From Sulfurospirillum sp. (GTDB taxonomy: Bacteria > Campylobacterota > Campylobacteria > Campylobacterales > Sulfurospirillaceae): a DNA stretch of 64,000 nt. The notes beneath the pieces were generated by a model, which ran no database searches, was not told the DNA's origin, and saw only the letters and a list, made by a program, of their open reading frames with translations. Below, in pieces: positions 26,581 through 36,813 of this stretch. The translations under genes were made by a program, and so were the position numbers. The DNA lies in assembly GCA_016744795.1 (NCBI GenBank), contig JADGDR010000001.1:186001-250000 (forward strand), in the 5' to 3' direction. Position 1 is the first letter of the stretch; each line of letters opens with the position of its first letter.

Positions 26581-27818
26581 AATAATCCTCTATTTTGTAA
26601 TTTCTTTTTTAATATAACCTTACTCTGCTCAACTCCTGGTTGCCCATAAGCATCAACACCCATCATGTGAGCGACCAAAGAAGTTAATAGTTCATAATAA
26701 AATATGAATTTACCAAGGTTTTCCTCATTAATACACTCTAATTCAATGGTATCAACCGGGATATCTCCCTTGTCTACCAAAGCTTCTATGATGGAGTCTG
26801 CTTGAAGATTTATGAGTGAATTAAAAGAGAGTTTGTTTATGCTATCTAAACTCTCCAACTCTTTTAGATTTATTTCTGGTATTCGTATATCGTAATTAAA
26901 ATTTCTTATTTTTAAAACTGTTACAGTTTTATCTCTTAAGCCATCCACTATAAGTTGCAAAAAAGAGTGTTGGTCTTTTGGTCCTATAATTCCAACAGGA
27001 GTAAGTCCTACATTAAAACTGCTATTAAGCTGTTTTTTACCCAAACTCTCTCCCCAAAGCTGAACATACCACTCTGTAAAATATTTAAAACTTTCACTAT
27101 ATACAAAAAGCGTATTAATATTGTATTTCATAGAATTTTTTGCATAATATGTTGCTTTTTTAAGAAGTATATCTTTTATATATCCACTTTCAAAAAAACT
27201 ATTTTTTATCTGTTTTGCCCCACTTAAAAGTGCTTTTATATCAACCTCAATTAGTGCCAATGGTGCTAAACCAACAGCTGAAAGAACTGAAAATCTTCCA
27301 CCTACATTTGTAGGTATAAAAAGACAAAATGATTTCTTTGATTTTGAATGTGCTTCAAGTAGACTTCCTTTGTCTGTTACGTAGGTAAATCTATACTCTT
27401 CACTAATTTTTTCATCACTCAAAAGCCCTAAAATGTACTTATATATAGCTGTTGTTTCTATTGTAGTTCCTGATTTGCTTATGACAAAAAAGTGTGCTTT
27501 GTTTAGTTCAACTTTTTCTAGTTCAGCTTTGATTGCAATAGGGTCAGTGCTTTCTAAAAAATGTATTTTTTTACTAAAGTCTTTTGTATTTTTTAAAGTT
27601 CTATATATTGCCTTAAGCCCCAGTGAACTCCCACCAATACCAATAATAACTAAGTGTTCTATATTTGTATTTTTTAAATTAAAATCTTTTTTATACTCTT
27701 CAAGATAATCCAAATCTTGTTCAGGTAAATCATAGTAACCAACACTACTTTTTTCTTTACATGTAGCTTCATAAGCACTAAGTTCAGGTTTGACATCAAA
27801 AAATAGTTTGTTGGTCAT
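26577..27818 (-). CDS. pgi: Glucose-6-phosphate isomerase
   Basis: A 413-residue isomerase linking glucose-6-phosphate and fructose-6-phosphate, feeding both the UDP-glucose and GDP-mannose branches. It has [24 protein letters not shown] (the phosphate-binding SKSGTT loop), [12 protein letters not shown], and [10 protein letters not shown] near the C-terminus. It is shorter than the E. coli enzyme (about 549) but close to compact forms of Campylobacterota and Gram-positives. It overlaps galU and the epimerase gene by 4 bases each. Confidence 0.93.
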   Translation of the reverse strand: MTNKLFFDVKPELSAYEATCKEKSSVGYYDLPEQDLDYLEEYKKDFNLKNTNIEHLVIIGIGGSSLGLKAIYRTLKNTKDFSKKIHFLESTDPIAIKAELEKVELNKAHFFVISKSGTTIETTAIYKYILGLLSDEKISEEYRFTYVTDKGSLLEAHSKSKKSFCLFIPTNVGGRFSVLSAVGLAPLALIEVDIKALLSGAKQIKNSFFESGYIKDILLKKATYYAKNSMKYNINTLFVYSESFKYFTEWYVQLWGESLGKKQLNSSFNVGLTPVGIIGPKDQHSFLQLIVDGLRDKTVTVLKIRNFNYDIRIPEINLKELESLDSINKLSFNSLINLQADSIIEALVDKGDIPVDTIELECINEENLGKFIFYYELLTSLVAHMMGVDAYGQPGVEQSKVILKKKLQNRGLL

Positions 27819-28876
27819 AGTTTTACCTTGAAGAAGTCAACATACCAATCCACGAACTTATCTATGCCCTCTTCAATGCTAGTCTCTGGTTTATAGTCCA
27901 AATCTTCTACGAGGTCACTAACATCTGCATAAGTACTTGGAACATCTCCTGCTTGAAGTGGAAGCATGTTTTTCTTTGCTACTTTTCCTATTTTCTTTTC
28001 TAACGCTTCAATGAAATCCATAAGTTTTACTGGATTGTTGTTTCCTATATTATATATTTTGTAAGGTGCCGTTGAATTTGATGGGTTCATCATTTTTTCT
28101 TCAACGCCTTTTGGCGGATTATCTATGACTCTTATAACTCCCTCAACTATGTCATCTACATAAGTAAAATCTCTTTGCATTTTTCCATGGTTAAACACAT
28201 CTATGCTTTTACCTTCAAATATGGCTTTTGTAAACAAAAATAGTGCCATATCTGGTCTTCCCCAAGGTCCATAAACTGTAAAAAACCGTAGTCCAGTTGT
28301 AGGAATATCAAAAAGATGAGAATAGGTATGAGCCATAAGCTCATTTGACTTTTTACTAGCAGCATAAAGACTTATAGGGTGGCTAACATCATCACTTGTT
28401 GAAAAAGGTTGAGCTTTATTTAGTCCATATACACTCGAACTACTTGCGTATGCCAAATGTTTTATTTTATGATGACGACAACACTCTAAAATATTCAAAA
28501 ATCCCACTATATTACTTTGTATATAAGCATCTGGATTTGTTAAAGAGTAACGAACCCCTGCTTGAGCGGCTAAGTTACATACCTTATCAAACTTTTCTTC
28601 TTTAAAAAGCTTTTCCATGCCCTCTTTGTCTTCAAGATTTAACTGCACAAATTTATAGTTTTTAAATAATTTTGAATTATAAATTTTGAATTTTGAATTA
28701 TTTTTTTTAATATCATCTATGTCAAATCCAGCTTTTTTTAATCTACCATACTTTACATTTATATCATAGTAATCATTGATACAATCAAGTCCCACAACCT
28801 CATCACCTCTTTCGAGTAATCTTAATGCAAGATGACTTCCAATAAAACCAGCCGTTCCTGTTACTAAAATCTTCAT
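27815..28876 (-). CDS. UDP-glucuronate 4-epimerase-like SDR
   Basis: A 353-residue extended SDR with [13 protein letters not shown] (5-17), [49 protein letters not shown] and [18 protein letters not shown]. These are the signature stretches of UDP-glucuronate to UDP-galacturonate epimerases (Cap1J/LpsL/WbnF type). Ugd makes the substrate. The loop after residue 60 holds [13 protein letters not shown], encoded by a copy of the local AT-rich repeat and a few residues longer than relatives as I recall them. It shares base 28876 with the phosphomannomutase gene. Confidence 0.9.
   Translation of the reverse strand: MKILVTGTAGFIGSHLALRLLERGDEVVGLDCINDYYDINVKYGRLKKAGFDIDDIKKNNSKFKIYNSKLFKNYKFVQLNLEDKEGMEKLFKEEKFDKVCNLAAQAGVRYSLTNPDAYIQSNIVGFLNILECCRHHKIKHLAYASSSSVYGLNKAQPFSTSDDVSHPISLYAASKKSNELMAHTYSHLFDIPTTGLRFFTVYGPWGRPDMALFLFTKAIFEGKSIDVFNHGKMQRDFTYVDDIVEGVIRVIDNPPKGVEEKMMNPSNSTAPYKIYNIGNNNPVKLMDFIEALEKKIGKVAKKNMLPLQAGDVPSTYADVSDLVEDLDYKPETSIEEGIDKFVDWYVDFFKVKL
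28668..28706. repeat. TTTTGAAT-type in-frame repeat, copy in the UDP-glucuronate epimerase
   Basis: AATTTTGAATTATAAATTTT then GAATTTTGAATTATT on the plus strand. It encodes [11 protein letters not shown]. It lies 7 kb from the other copies but in the same pathway. Confidence 0.7.
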
Positions 28877-30243
28877 TATAAACTCTCTTTTGCTATTTGT
28901 ATAAGTGCATTTAGTTTTTCTTCGTACTCTTTTGCTTTTGTTTTACATGTAGACTCAAAACGAGTAACCAAAACTGGAGTGGTATTTGAAGCTCTTACAA
29001 GTCCCCAACCCTCATCAAATATGACTCTTACTCCATCAACATCGATAATCTCTTTTATATGAGGAAAATCACTTGGAGGATTTTTTAATAATTCTTTTAC
29101 ATTTTCAACAAGTTTGAATTTTTCTTCATCTGTTGTTTCAACTTTTATCTCTTCGGTCGAATAAACCTTAGGAAGTTTAGCAATTCGCTCATCTACATGT
29201 AGACCATTTTTAATTAGTTCGAGCATTCTAAGAGTTGCATAAATAGCATCATCGTAACCAAAATACCTATCATTAAAAAACAGATGTCCACTTACTTCAG
29301 CTGCAAAGTCTGCATTAACTTCAGCTATTTTTACTTTTAAATTACTATGTCCAGTTTTGTACATGTAAGCTTTTCCGTACTTATTAATAGTGTCATACAT
29401 TACTTGTGAGCATTTCACTTCACCTACTACAACTGGATTTTTCATAACTTCAGAAAAAAGTATTGCCATAATATCACCTTTGACATTATTCTTTTTTGTT
29501 AAAAAGGCAATCCGATCAGCATCTCCATCATAGGCAAATCCATAGTCAAACTCACCCTCAAGCTCTTTTTTAATGTCAATTAAGTTTTTCTCAACAGTAG
29601 GATCAGGATGATGATTTGGAAAAGTTCCATCAGGCTCTTCAAACAAAGCCTTACATGTAAAGCCTAATCTCTCAAAAATTTGAGGAGCAACAACCCCAGC
29701 AACCCCATTACCACAATCATATACAAACTTTTTATCAAAGCCTTTAAGATGCTCAAACTCTTTTACTAAAAAATCAATATATCTATCTTTAGCATCTATT
29801 ATCTTACATGTAATATTATCTTCTACATGTAAATCTAAATTTTCCATTATTTGACGTCCAAGAGCATATATCTCTTCACCAAAAAATGGTTTCTTATCAA
29901 TAGTTATTTTAAAGCCATTATACTCGCTTGGATTATGTGAACCTGTTATCATTACTGAAGCATCTGGGCTAATACCATCAAACTCTTGAAAGTTTCCAAA
30001 GTAATTCACAGGAGTCGCTACTAAACCCATATTTAGCACTGAACAACCTGCTTTGTTAAATCCGCTTGTAAGATAGTCACAAAGTACTGGTGAGTGGCTT
30101 CTAGCATCATAACCAAGTGCTACAACACCTCCAGCTTTCTTTACATGTAAACCTAAAAAATAACCGATTAGTTTTGTTGTTATTTCATTTAACTCTTTTT
30201 GATAAATCCCACGTATGTCGTACTCTCTAAAAATATTGTTCAT
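28876..30243 (-). CDS. Phosphomannomutase/phosphoglucomutase
   Basis: A 455-residue alpha-D-phosphohexomutase (AlgC/ManB type). It has REYDIRGIY (5-13), the catalytic serine loop [16 protein letters not shown], metal site [10 protein letters not shown], and [17 protein letters not shown] for sugar binding. It interconverts hexose-6- and hexose-1-phosphates for ManC and GalU. It is the first gene of the long minus-strand series. The coding sequence holds seven ACATGTA palindromes, the highest density in this window, encoding TCK and LHV peptides. Confidence 0.92.
   Translation of the reverse strand: MNNIFREYDIRGIYQKELNEITTKLIGYFLGLHVKKAGGVVALGYDARSHSPVLCDYLTSGFNKAGCSVLNMGLVATPVNYFGNFQEFDGISPDASVMITGSHNPSEYNGFKITIDKKPFFGEEIYALGRQIMENLDLHVEDNITCKIIDAKDRYIDFLVKEFEHLKGFDKKFVYDCGNGVAGVVAPQIFERLGFTCKALFEEPDGTFPNHHPDPTVEKNLIDIKKELEGEFDYGFAYDGDADRIAFLTKKNNVKGDIMAILFSEVMKNPVVVGEVKCSQVMYDTINKYGKAYMYKTGHSNLKVKIAEVNADFAAEVSGHLFFNDRYFGYDDAIYATLRMLELIKNGLHVDERIAKLPKVYSTEEIKVETTDEEKFKLVENVKELLKNPPSDFPHIKEIIDVDGVRVIFDEGWGLVRASNTTPVLVTRFESTCKTKAKEYEEKLNALIQIAKESL
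28942..30150. repeat. Cluster of seven ACATGTA palindromes inside one gene
   Basis: Copies at 28942-28953, 29192-29203, 29361-29367, 29651-29660, 29804-29813, 29825-29831 and 30141-30150. They read STCK, LHVDE, YMYK, FTCK, ITCK, DLHVE and LHVKK in the mutase. Confidence 0.85.
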
Positions 30244-30318
30244 GCTAATCCTATCAATTTTATAAAGAGATTATTATAGCTAATCATCTCTTTAGCTACT
30301 ATAAGATACAATTCATAT
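30244..30318. promoter_or_regulatory. Divergent promoter region between the mutase gene and waaC
   Basis: A 75-base gap between divergent operons. On the minus strand TATAAT lies at 30278-30273, about 30 bases upstream of the mutase ATG. On the plus strand TATAAG at 30300-30305 precedes the waaC ATG closely. No clear -35 boxes, as is common in Campylobacterota. It probably drives both the capsule-like and the LPS core operons. Confidence 0.55.
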
Positions 30319-31272
30319 ATGAAAATTGCTATAGTAAAACTCTCGGCTCTTGGTGATATTGTTCATGCTATGGTTGTTTTGCAATTTATAAAAAAACAAA
30401 TTCCTGATGCAAGTATAGATTGGTTTGTAGAAGAAAGATTTTGTGAAATCTTACAAGACAATCCTCATATTAACACTATTTATAAGCTAAAACTAAAAAA
30501 CAATAAAATGGGCTTCATTAGAGAGTACAAAAAACTTAAAAAACTTAAACCTTACGACGTAGTTATAGACTTACAAGGTCTTATTAAATCTGCAATAGTT
30601 TCTAGAATACTTAGTAAGAATGTGATTGGGTTCGATAAAAATAGCTTACGAGAATCTTTAGCTTCACTCTTTTACACCAAATCATTTGCTATTGCTTATG
30701 AAGAAAATGTCATACTTAGAAATATGTCACTTGCATGTAAGGCATTAGATTTTGATATGCCAGACTTACAAACAAAAAAACCATTCTTATACTCACACAC
30801 TAAAACTGACTTTAAACCAACTCTTCTTGTTATTGTTGGCTCGTCTTGGGAGAGCAAAGTCTACCCAAAAGAGCATTTTATCTCTATAATAAATTCTTTA
30901 CATGTAGAAACATTTGTTGCGTGGGGTAATGAGAATGAAAAGCAGAGTGCTAAGTTTATCTGTGAGAAAAGTAAGGCTAAAATGCTTCCTAAACTGAGCT
31001 TAGACAAACTAAAAAATGTAATTTCAAATAGCAATTTAGTCATAGGGGCTGACAGTGGTCCAACTCATATGGCGTGGGCTTTAAATATTCCAAGTATTAG
31101 CATTTTTGGTCCAACCCCAAGCCAGAGAAATACACTAAAAACCAGTATTAACCTTACAATTGATTGCAATAAAAAAATAGACGCAAAGGCTCTTAATAAA
31201 AATGATTTTTGCATACGAAAGATAAAACCAGAAAAAATCGTTAAATTAGCACAGAAGTTTTTAAAATGCTAG
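30319..31272 (+). CDS. waaC: Lipopolysaccharide heptosyltransferase I
   Basis: A 317-residue GT9 enzyme that adds the first heptose to Kdo of the inner core at the cytoplasmic face. It starts MKIAIVKLSALGDIVHAMVV, with the GDIVH loop typical of WaaC. It has WFVEERFCEI, VIDLQGLIKSA, GFDKNSLRE (the WaaC hallmark GxDxxSxRE), and C-terminal GADSGPTHMAWAL and SIFGPT for ADP-heptose binding. It is the first gene of the plus-strand core operon and overlaps the acyltransferase gene by 7 bases. The donor is made by gmhB-hldD-hldE-gmhA in this window. Confidence 0.93.
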   Translation: MKIAIVKLSALGDIVHAMVVLQFIKKQIPDASIDWFVEERFCEILQDNPHINTIYKLKLKNNKMGFIREYKKLKKLKPYDVVIDLQGLIKSAIVSRILSKNVIGFDKNSLRESLASLFYTKSFAIAYEENVILRNMSLACKALDFDMPDLQTKKPFLYSHTKTDFKPTLLVIVGSSWESKVYPKEHFISIINSLHVETFVAWGNENEKQSAKFICEKSKAKMLPKLSLDKLKNVISNSNLVIGADSGPTHMAWALNIPSISIFGPTPSQRNTLKTSINLTIDCNKKIDAKALNKNDFCIRKIKPEKIVKLAQKFLKC

Positions 31273-32159
31273 ATTATATATATGTTTTTTTCTTTAAACT
31301 TTTTGTTTTTTTAGTCAAATTTACACCTAAATCTGTAACAAATAGTATATTGAATTTTTTTGCTTTTTTGGCGTACAAAATAGACTCAAGGCATAAAAAA
31401 ATAGCTAGGGTAAATCTTGATTTGGCTTATGCAAATAGACTAAATGAAAAAGAAAAAAGACGTATCACTAAAAAATGTTATACAAATCTACTCTACAATA
31501 TGAGAGATTTTGTAGAAAATCAAGGAATTACTAAAGAAAAACTTTTACAAAAAGTAACCATACACAATGAACACTTTTATACAGAGGCTAAAAAAGAGGG
31601 TAAAGGCGTTATATTTTTAACTGCACACTACGGGAATTGGGAACTTTTACCACTTTGCATGGGAGCAACTTACGGAAAACTTTGGGGAGTAGGAAGAAAC
31701 TTAGACTCAAAAAAAATGAATGCTGTTCTGCAAAAAAACAGAAACCAATTCAATGTCCACATGCTAGAAAAAACTGGCGCAATTAGAGGTCTACTTAAAG
31801 CACTAAAAAATGGTGAAAATGTAGGTCTTTTAGTAGATCAAAATACAAGTGCTAAAGAAGGAATCCTCATAAACTTTTTTGGAAAACTTGCTAGGCATAC
31901 TCCCTCAGTAGCATTAGTTTCAAGAAAAACAGCAACGCCAATAGTCCCTGCTTATATAACAACAAATGATTATATAAACTATAACATAACTTTTTACGAG
32001 CCAATCTTCACTGAAAAAACAGACAATAGCGAAGAAGACATAAGAAAAAGCGTGCAAGCACAGGCAGATATTACACAAAAAATAATAGAAAAAAAACCAG
32101 ATGAATGGTTTTGGTTGCACCGCCGCTGGAAAAACCAATATGAGGAGTTATATAAATGA
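31266..32159 (+). CDS. Lipid A biosynthesis acyltransferase (LpxL/HtrB family)
   Basis: A 297-residue inner-membrane acyltransferase. It has an N-terminal membrane anchor (VFFFKLFVFLVKF) and the HX4E catalytic motif in TAHYGNWELLP. It also has VGRNLDSKKMN, LLVDQNTSAKEG, FFGKLARHTPS and, near the end, WFWLHRRWKN. It adds a secondary acyl chain to Kdo2-lipid A. The position between waaC and a WaaE-like gene fits an LPS assembly operon. Overlaps both neighbours by a few bases. The acyl length is not predictable. Confidence 0.9.
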   Translation: MLDYIYVFFFKLFVFLVKFTPKSVTNSILNFFAFLAYKIDSRHKKIARVNLDLAYANRLNEKEKRRITKKCYTNLLYNMRDFVENQGITKEKLLQKVTIHNEHFYTEAKKEGKGVIFLTAHYGNWELLPLCMGATYGKLWGVGRNLDSKKMNAVLQKNRNQFNVHMLEKTGAIRGLLKALKNGENVGLLVDQNTSAKEGILINFFGKLARHTPSVALVSRKTATPIVPAYITTNDYINYNITFYEPIFTEKTDNSEEDIRKSVQAQADITQKIIEKKPDEWFWLHRRWKNQYEELYK

Positions 32160-32848
32160 AACTTTCCATAGTAATACTAACTTTTAATTCACAAAAATAT
32201 CTATCAAAAGTACTTAATTCTTGCACTTTTGCAGATGAAGTAGTTGTAGTAGACTCTGGTTCTACGGATAATACTTTAGAAATAGCCAATACTTTTAAAA
32301 ACACAAAAATTCTTCATCAAAAATGGCTTGGATTTGGTAAACAAAAGCAATATGGAGTTGAAGCGTGTCAAAATAATTGGGTTTTTGTTCTTGATAGTGA
32401 TGAAATCATTACCGATAAACTTAAAGATGAAATACTAACTTTGGACTTTACATGTAAAGCCTATTTTGTACCAAGACTGAACTACTTTTTTGGAAAACCT
32501 ATAAAATATTGTGGTCTTTATCCTGATGCTACTTTAAGACTATTTGACAAAAACTATGCAAAATTTAGCGAAAATAAAGTACACGAAAAAGTTATTACTA
32601 ATGAAAAAACTGCTATACTAAAAAATCATATGCTACATTTTGCTTATGAAAATATAGAAGAGTTCATAACCAAACAAAATAGATATTCAAGCCTCAATAA
32701 AAAAGATAAAGTTTTAAAAGCATTATTTAGTCCCTATTGGACATTTTTAAAAATATACTTTTTAAGACTTGGTTTTTTAGAGGGTTGGAGAGGTTTTGTT
32801 ATAGCAAAGCTTTATGCACAATACACATTTTGGAAATATATTAAATGA
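32156..32848 (+). CDS. Glycosyltransferase family 2, WaaE/KdtX-like
   Basis: A 230-residue GT-A enzyme. It has LSIVILTFNSQKYL, VVVDSGSTDNTLEIA (32-46), FVLDSDEII (77-85) and the family-specific FFGKPIKYCGLYPDATLRLF and VHEKV. WaaE/KdtX proteins add a beta-glucose to the inner-core heptose of many LPS types. It overlaps the acyltransferase and the following GT4 by 4 bases each. Confidence 0.88.
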   Translation: MKLSIVILTFNSQKYLSKVLNSCTFADEVVVVDSGSTDNTLEIANTFKNTKILHQKWLGFGKQKQYGVEACQNNWVFVLDSDEIITDKLKDEILTLDFTCKAYFVPRLNYFFGKPIKYCGLYPDATLRLFDKNYAKFSENKVHEKVITNEKTAILKNHMLHFAYENIEEFITKQNRYSSLNKKDKVLKALFSPYWTFLKIYFLRLGFLEGWRGFVIAKLYAQYTFWKYIK

Positions 32849-33906
32849 AAAATAAGGTTAAAGTTTTACACACAGAGTGGTCCGATGGATGGGGTGGACA
32901 AGAGATGAGAATACTAAGTGAAATGTTAACGCTTAGGGAAGAAGGTATAGAATCGTATTTAGCTTGTAGAGAACATGCTACCATCAAACAAAAAGCAGAA
33001 CAAAACGGATTTAAAGTATTTGCTTTGCCATTCAAAGGAAGTTTCGACCTTAAAACAATGTTCGAGATAAAAAAAATAATACAAAACAAGAAAATTGATA
33101 TTGTCAATACTCATAGTGGTAAAGACACTTGGGTAGGTGGATTTGCTGCAAAATTAGCAAATGCTAAGTTTATAAGAACTAGACATTTGGGAAATAGAAT
33201 AAAGTCTTCAAGACTTAATTTCATAAATGAGATAGCAGATTTTATTTTTACAACAGGTGAAAATATAAAAAATCAAATGATAAAACACAATCGCATAAAA
33301 CCAAAAAAAATAATCTCTATTCCAACAGGGGCAGATGAAACCATTTTTGATCCATCAAAATTTACGAAACAAAACTCTAACGAAATTTTCATAGGTGCAC
33401 TTGGAATTGTTAGAAGTGTTAAAGGTTATGAGTACTTCATAGAATCAGCAGCCATACTACTAAAAAAATATACTAATTTAAAATTTTTCATAGCCGGTGA
33501 TGGTCCTATGTTAAATAAATATCAGAATGACATAAAAGAATTAAATTTAGAAGATAAAATCATCATGTTAAAACACGTAGAAAAAACAGCCCAATTTTTA
33601 AGCACTCTTGATATCTTTGTAAACTCTTCTAAAAGTGAAGGTGTTTCACAAGCAATAATACAAGCCTTAATGATGAACATAGCAACAGTAGCAACCGATG
33701 TAGGAAGCACAAGAGACTTACATGTAAAAAATAATTTTCTACTTTGTAAACCTAAAAATTCTAAAGATTTGGCAGAAAAAATTGAATATTTAATAACTCA
33801 TAAAAAATTAAATATTAACACTAGAGATTATATGGTAAAAAACTTTTCTAAAAAGGCAATGACACAAAAAATTTTAAATAGTTATAAACTGGTACTTAAC
33901 TCATGA
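32845..33906 (+). CDS. Glycosyltransferase family 4
   Basis: A 353-residue GT-B enzyme. N-terminal VLHTEWSDGWGGQEMRI binds the acceptor side. The C-terminal domain has LGIVRSVKGYEYFI, FIAGDGPMLNKY and SEGVSQAIIQALMM, where the usual second Glu of E-x7-E is Gln, as in some core glycosyltransferases. Overlaps its neighbours by 4 bases. Probably extends the LPS core; the sugar is unknown. Confidence 0.85.
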   Translation: MKNKVKVLHTEWSDGWGGQEMRILSEMLTLREEGIESYLACREHATIKQKAEQNGFKVFALPFKGSFDLKTMFEIKKIIQNKKIDIVNTHSGKDTWVGGFAAKLANAKFIRTRHLGNRIKSSRLNFINEIADFIFTTGENIKNQMIKHNRIKPKKIISIPTGADETIFDPSKFTKQNSNEIFIGALGIVRSVKGYEYFIESAAILLKKYTNLKFFIAGDGPMLNKYQNDIKELNLEDKIIMLKHVEKTAQFLSTLDIFVNSSKSEGVSQAIIQALMMNIATVATDVGSTRDLHVKNNFLLCKPKNSKDLAEKIEYLITHKKLNINTRDYMVKNFSKKAMTQKILNSYKLVLNS

Positions 33907-34664
33907 GCATACCTGTGCTGATGTATCACCATGTTTTACCAAAAAATGGTTTTATATGTTCTAGTATTGAAAATTTTACAAAACAAATGACTTTTTTAAA
34001 AGAAAACAACTTTTATACTTTAAGTAGTAACGAATTCTACATGTACAAAAAAGGGAAATTTAAAGCTCCAAAAAAATCTGTTTTTATTACTTTTGATGAT
34101 GGATGGAGAGACAATATAATTTATGCTTATCCAATTTTAAAAAAACTTAATTTAAAAGCTACTATTTTTTTAGTAACTGAGTGGATAGATAAAGCAAGTG
34201 AAAAAAAAGAAAATTTTGAAATTACTTATCATAATGATTGCAAAAAAATGGTACCGGAAAACCCAAATAAAATTTTAATGTCTTGGGATGATGTTTGTAA
34301 AAGCTCTGATGTTTTTGATTTCCACTCACACACTAATACACATAGAGATTTTTATTTTAACCAATCCTCATGGGAAGATGATTTATATAATTCAAGACAA
34401 ACTATAAAAGAAAAATTAGGATTTGAAGATAAACATTTATGCTGGCCTAGAGGCTATTTTGATGATAAATTAGTTAAAAAAGCTCAAAACATTGGATATG
34501 AAATATTTCATACAACCAAAAGAGGTATAAATTTAGCTGATAATAAACTCCTTCATGTAAATCGTCTTGCAGTAAAAAAAGATGAAAAATGGCTAAAGAA
34601 AAATTTATTTATATTTTCAAATACGATTTTAGGGAGTTTATATGCAAAAATCAAACCCCAATAA
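33903..34664 (+). CDS. Polysaccharide deacetylase (NodB homology, CE4)
   Basis: A 253-residue protein with PVLMYHHVLPKNG at the start, FITFDDGWRDN (the NodB TFDD motif giving two Asp), DFHSHTNTHRDF (metal-binding HxxxH), and CWPRGYFDDKLVKKA. These are the conserved CE4 motifs for removing N-acetyl groups from sugars. In an LPS core operon it may deacetylate a HexNAc of the core, or a lipid-linked intermediate. There is no signal peptide, so a cytoplasmic site of action is suggested. Confidence 0.85.
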   Translation: MSIPVLMYHHVLPKNGFICSSIENFTKQMTFLKENNFYTLSSNEFYMYKKGKFKAPKKSVFITFDDGWRDNIIYAYPILKKLNLKATIFLVTEWIDKASEKKENFEITYHNDCKKMVPENPNKILMSWDDVCKSSDVFDFHSHTNTHRDFYFNQSSWEDDLYNSRQTIKEKLGFEDKHLCWPRGYFDDKLVKKAQNIGYEIFHTTKRGINLADNKLLHVNRLAVKKDEKWLKKNLFIFSNTILGSLYAKIKPQ

Positions 34665-35736
34665 AATACTTATAATGAAATTTAGAAATATAGGCGATGT
34701 TTTACTTTTAAGCCCCCTTATCTCAAATTTAAAAACAATCTACCCAAATGCACTAATAGATGTAGCATTAAACAATGGTACACAAGAAATGGTTTCACTT
34801 AACCCTCATGTTAATGAAATAATCATATATGATAGATCAAGAATAAAATCCTTGCCACTTTTTGAAAAAATTTGGGCTGAAATTAAATTTGCACTTAATA
34901 TAAGAGCTAAGAAATACGATATAATTATTAACACAACAAAGGGTGACAGAGGAGCACAACTTGCACTACTTAGTGGCTCAACAATAAAAATAGGATATAA
35001 AAATAAAAATAATTTTCTTTTAAAAAATGTATTTACACATAATTTACCAAATCAAGAATTAAGACATACACTTGAAACTAATCTTGATCCACTTAGAGTA
35101 TTAAATCTTCCTATAAAAAATAAAAAAGTAGAAATTTTTTGGACAAAAAAAGATGAATTAAAAATAAATAGTTTCCTTACATGTAAACAATTTATTCATA
35201 TTCATCCTGTTTCAAGATGGATGTTTAAATGCGTAAATGATCAAACTATGGCTAATATAATAGACTTTTGTAAAACGGAACTTAACAAAGAAGTTGTGTT
35301 AACTGCGGCTCCATTAAAGCAAGAGATAGATAAAATAAACTCTATTTTAAAATTATGTAAAACAAAACCTCTAAATTTAAGTGGAAAATTAACACTAAAA
35401 CAAACTGCTGCTCTTAACAAAAAATCAAAATTTTTCATAGGAGTTGATACTGCAATTATGCATATAAGTGCAGCAAATGACACTCCTGTTTTAGCTTTTT
35501 TTGGTCCAAGTGGAGCTGATCATTGGGGGCCTTGGGATAATTATTTGATAAAATCAGAATACACAACAAGAAGAGGTAATCAAAACATGGGTAAACACAA
35601 AGTAATCCAAGAAAATTGGGATTGCGTACCCTGTGGTCAAGATGGCTGCAAGGGAACAAAAATAAGTGATTGTTTAATGACACTAAGTATTAAAATTATC
35701 AAAGATACAATATCTAATATGAATAGAGGAGAATAA
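34642..35736 (+). CDS. Glycosyltransferase family 9 (heptosyltransferase III-like, RfaQ type)
   Basis: A 364-residue GT9 protein. It has KILIMKFRNIGDVLLLSPLI (GDVLL loop), KKYDIIINTTKGDRGAQLA, HIHPVSRWMFKCV (phosphate-binding stretch of RfaQ relatives), GVDTAIMHISAA and AFFGPSGADHWGPW. The Cys-rich end WDCVPCGQDGCKG is characteristic of RfaQ-like enzymes. GGGAG precedes the ATG, which overlaps the deacetylase by 23 bases. It should add a side-chain heptose or related sugar to the inner core. Confidence 0.87.
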   Translation: MQKSNPNKILIMKFRNIGDVLLLSPLISNLKTIYPNALIDVALNNGTQEMVSLNPHVNEIIIYDRSRIKSLPLFEKIWAEIKFALNIRAKKYDIIINTTKGDRGAQLALLSGSTIKIGYKNKNNFLLKNVFTHNLPNQELRHTLETNLDPLRVLNLPIKNKKVEIFWTKKDELKINSFLTCKQFIHIHPVSRWMFKCVNDQTMANIIDFCKTELNKEVVLTAAPLKQEIDKINSILKLCKTKPLNLSGKLTLKQTAALNKKSKFFIGVDTAIMHISAANDTPVLAFFGPSGADHWGPWDNYLIKSEYTTRRGNQNMGKHKVIQENWDCVPCGQDGCKGTKISDCLMTLSIKIIKDTISNMNRGE

Positions 35737-36813
35737 TTGAACTTACTAAAATACATCAATAAAATTTTGCCTCACTTTAAAGCCAAAAAAAATAAAAATA
35801 TTTTTAATAATGTTCTAGTAGTTTCAAATACTGGACTTGGTGATACCCTTTTTGGAATACCTGCTATTAAAACTTTAAGGAAAAGTTTTCCGCATTTAAA
35901 AATTACTTTCCTTATTAATGAAAATATTTATCCCATATTTAAAAAATTTCAATATGTAGATGATTTTATTTTATATTCAACAGGTCTTGTAAATCAATTC
36001 AAAATTATAAAACAGATAAAAGATAAAAAAATTGATACTATCTTTTTATTTCACTCAAATGGACCTGAAGATATTTTTTTCTCAGTAGCTAGTGGTGCAA
36101 AAAATATATTAAAAATGACAGATGACAAAAATCATGAATTTAAAAATATTTTCTCAAACAAACCAAATACAATACAACAACACGTAATAGAAAAAAAGAT
36201 TGATCTTGTAAGATTATATAATCCTTCAATCATAGATACTACACTAGAAATATCTTCTAAATTTAATAATAAAATAGCTGATAAATTAAAAACTAATACT
36301 CAAATATTGATAGGATTTCAAGTTGGAGCACAAGACACATATAAAATGTGGCCGATTGATAAATTTATACTCTTGGGGGATAAATTGCTAAAAAGTAATC
36401 CAAACATCACTATAGTTTTGCTTGGAGCAACAGCATTTGAAAAAAAATTAACTGATAAATTCATACAAAATATAAGTGATAAAAATAAAGTGATTAATCT
36501 ATGTGGTAGTTCATCAATAGATGAGTTGCCTTTAATAATAAACTCTTTAGAATTACTTGTAACAAATGATACTGGAACTCTTCACTTGTCAATAGCACTA
36601 AGTGTTCCTACTGTGTCACTATTTGGTCCTACAAATTCAAAAGAATTTGGTCCTTATCAAGATTTTAAACTACATAAAATAATACAAAAAGATGGATTTT
36701 TTGTCAACAATAAACCTAAGAAAAAAAGAACACAAGAAGGAATTAATTTGATTGAGGTCGAAGAGGTATTTAAAGATTTAAAAGGGCTGCTAAATGATAG
36801 ACTTACAAAATAA
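35737..36813 (+). CDS. Glycosyltransferase family 9
   Basis: A 358-residue GT9 protein starting at TTG, with AGAGGAG 5-6 bases upstream deciding the start. It has VVSNTGLGDTLFGIPAIKTL, IGFQVGAQDTYKMWP, VTNDTGTLHLSIAL and SLFGPTNSKEFGPY. It is the second of three consecutive GT9 genes. Its sequence differs enough from its neighbours to suggest different acceptors, not recent duplication. Substrate unknown, possibly ADP-heptose. Confidence 0.83.
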   Translation: MNLLKYINKILPHFKAKKNKNIFNNVLVVSNTGLGDTLFGIPAIKTLRKSFPHLKITFLINENIYPIFKKFQYVDDFILYSTGLVNQFKIIKQIKDKKIDTIFLFHSNGPEDIFFSVASGAKNILKMTDDKNHEFKNIFSNKPNTIQQHVIEKKIDLVRLYNPSIIDTTLEISSKFNNKIADKLKTNTQILIGFQVGAQDTYKMWPIDKFILLGDKLLKSNPNITIVLLGATAFEKKLTDKFIQNISDKNKVINLCGSSSIDELPLIINSLELLVTNDTGTLHLSIALSVPTVSLFGPTNSKEFGPYQDFKLHKIIQKDGFFVNNKPKKKRTQEGINLIEVEEVFKDLKGLLNDRLTK

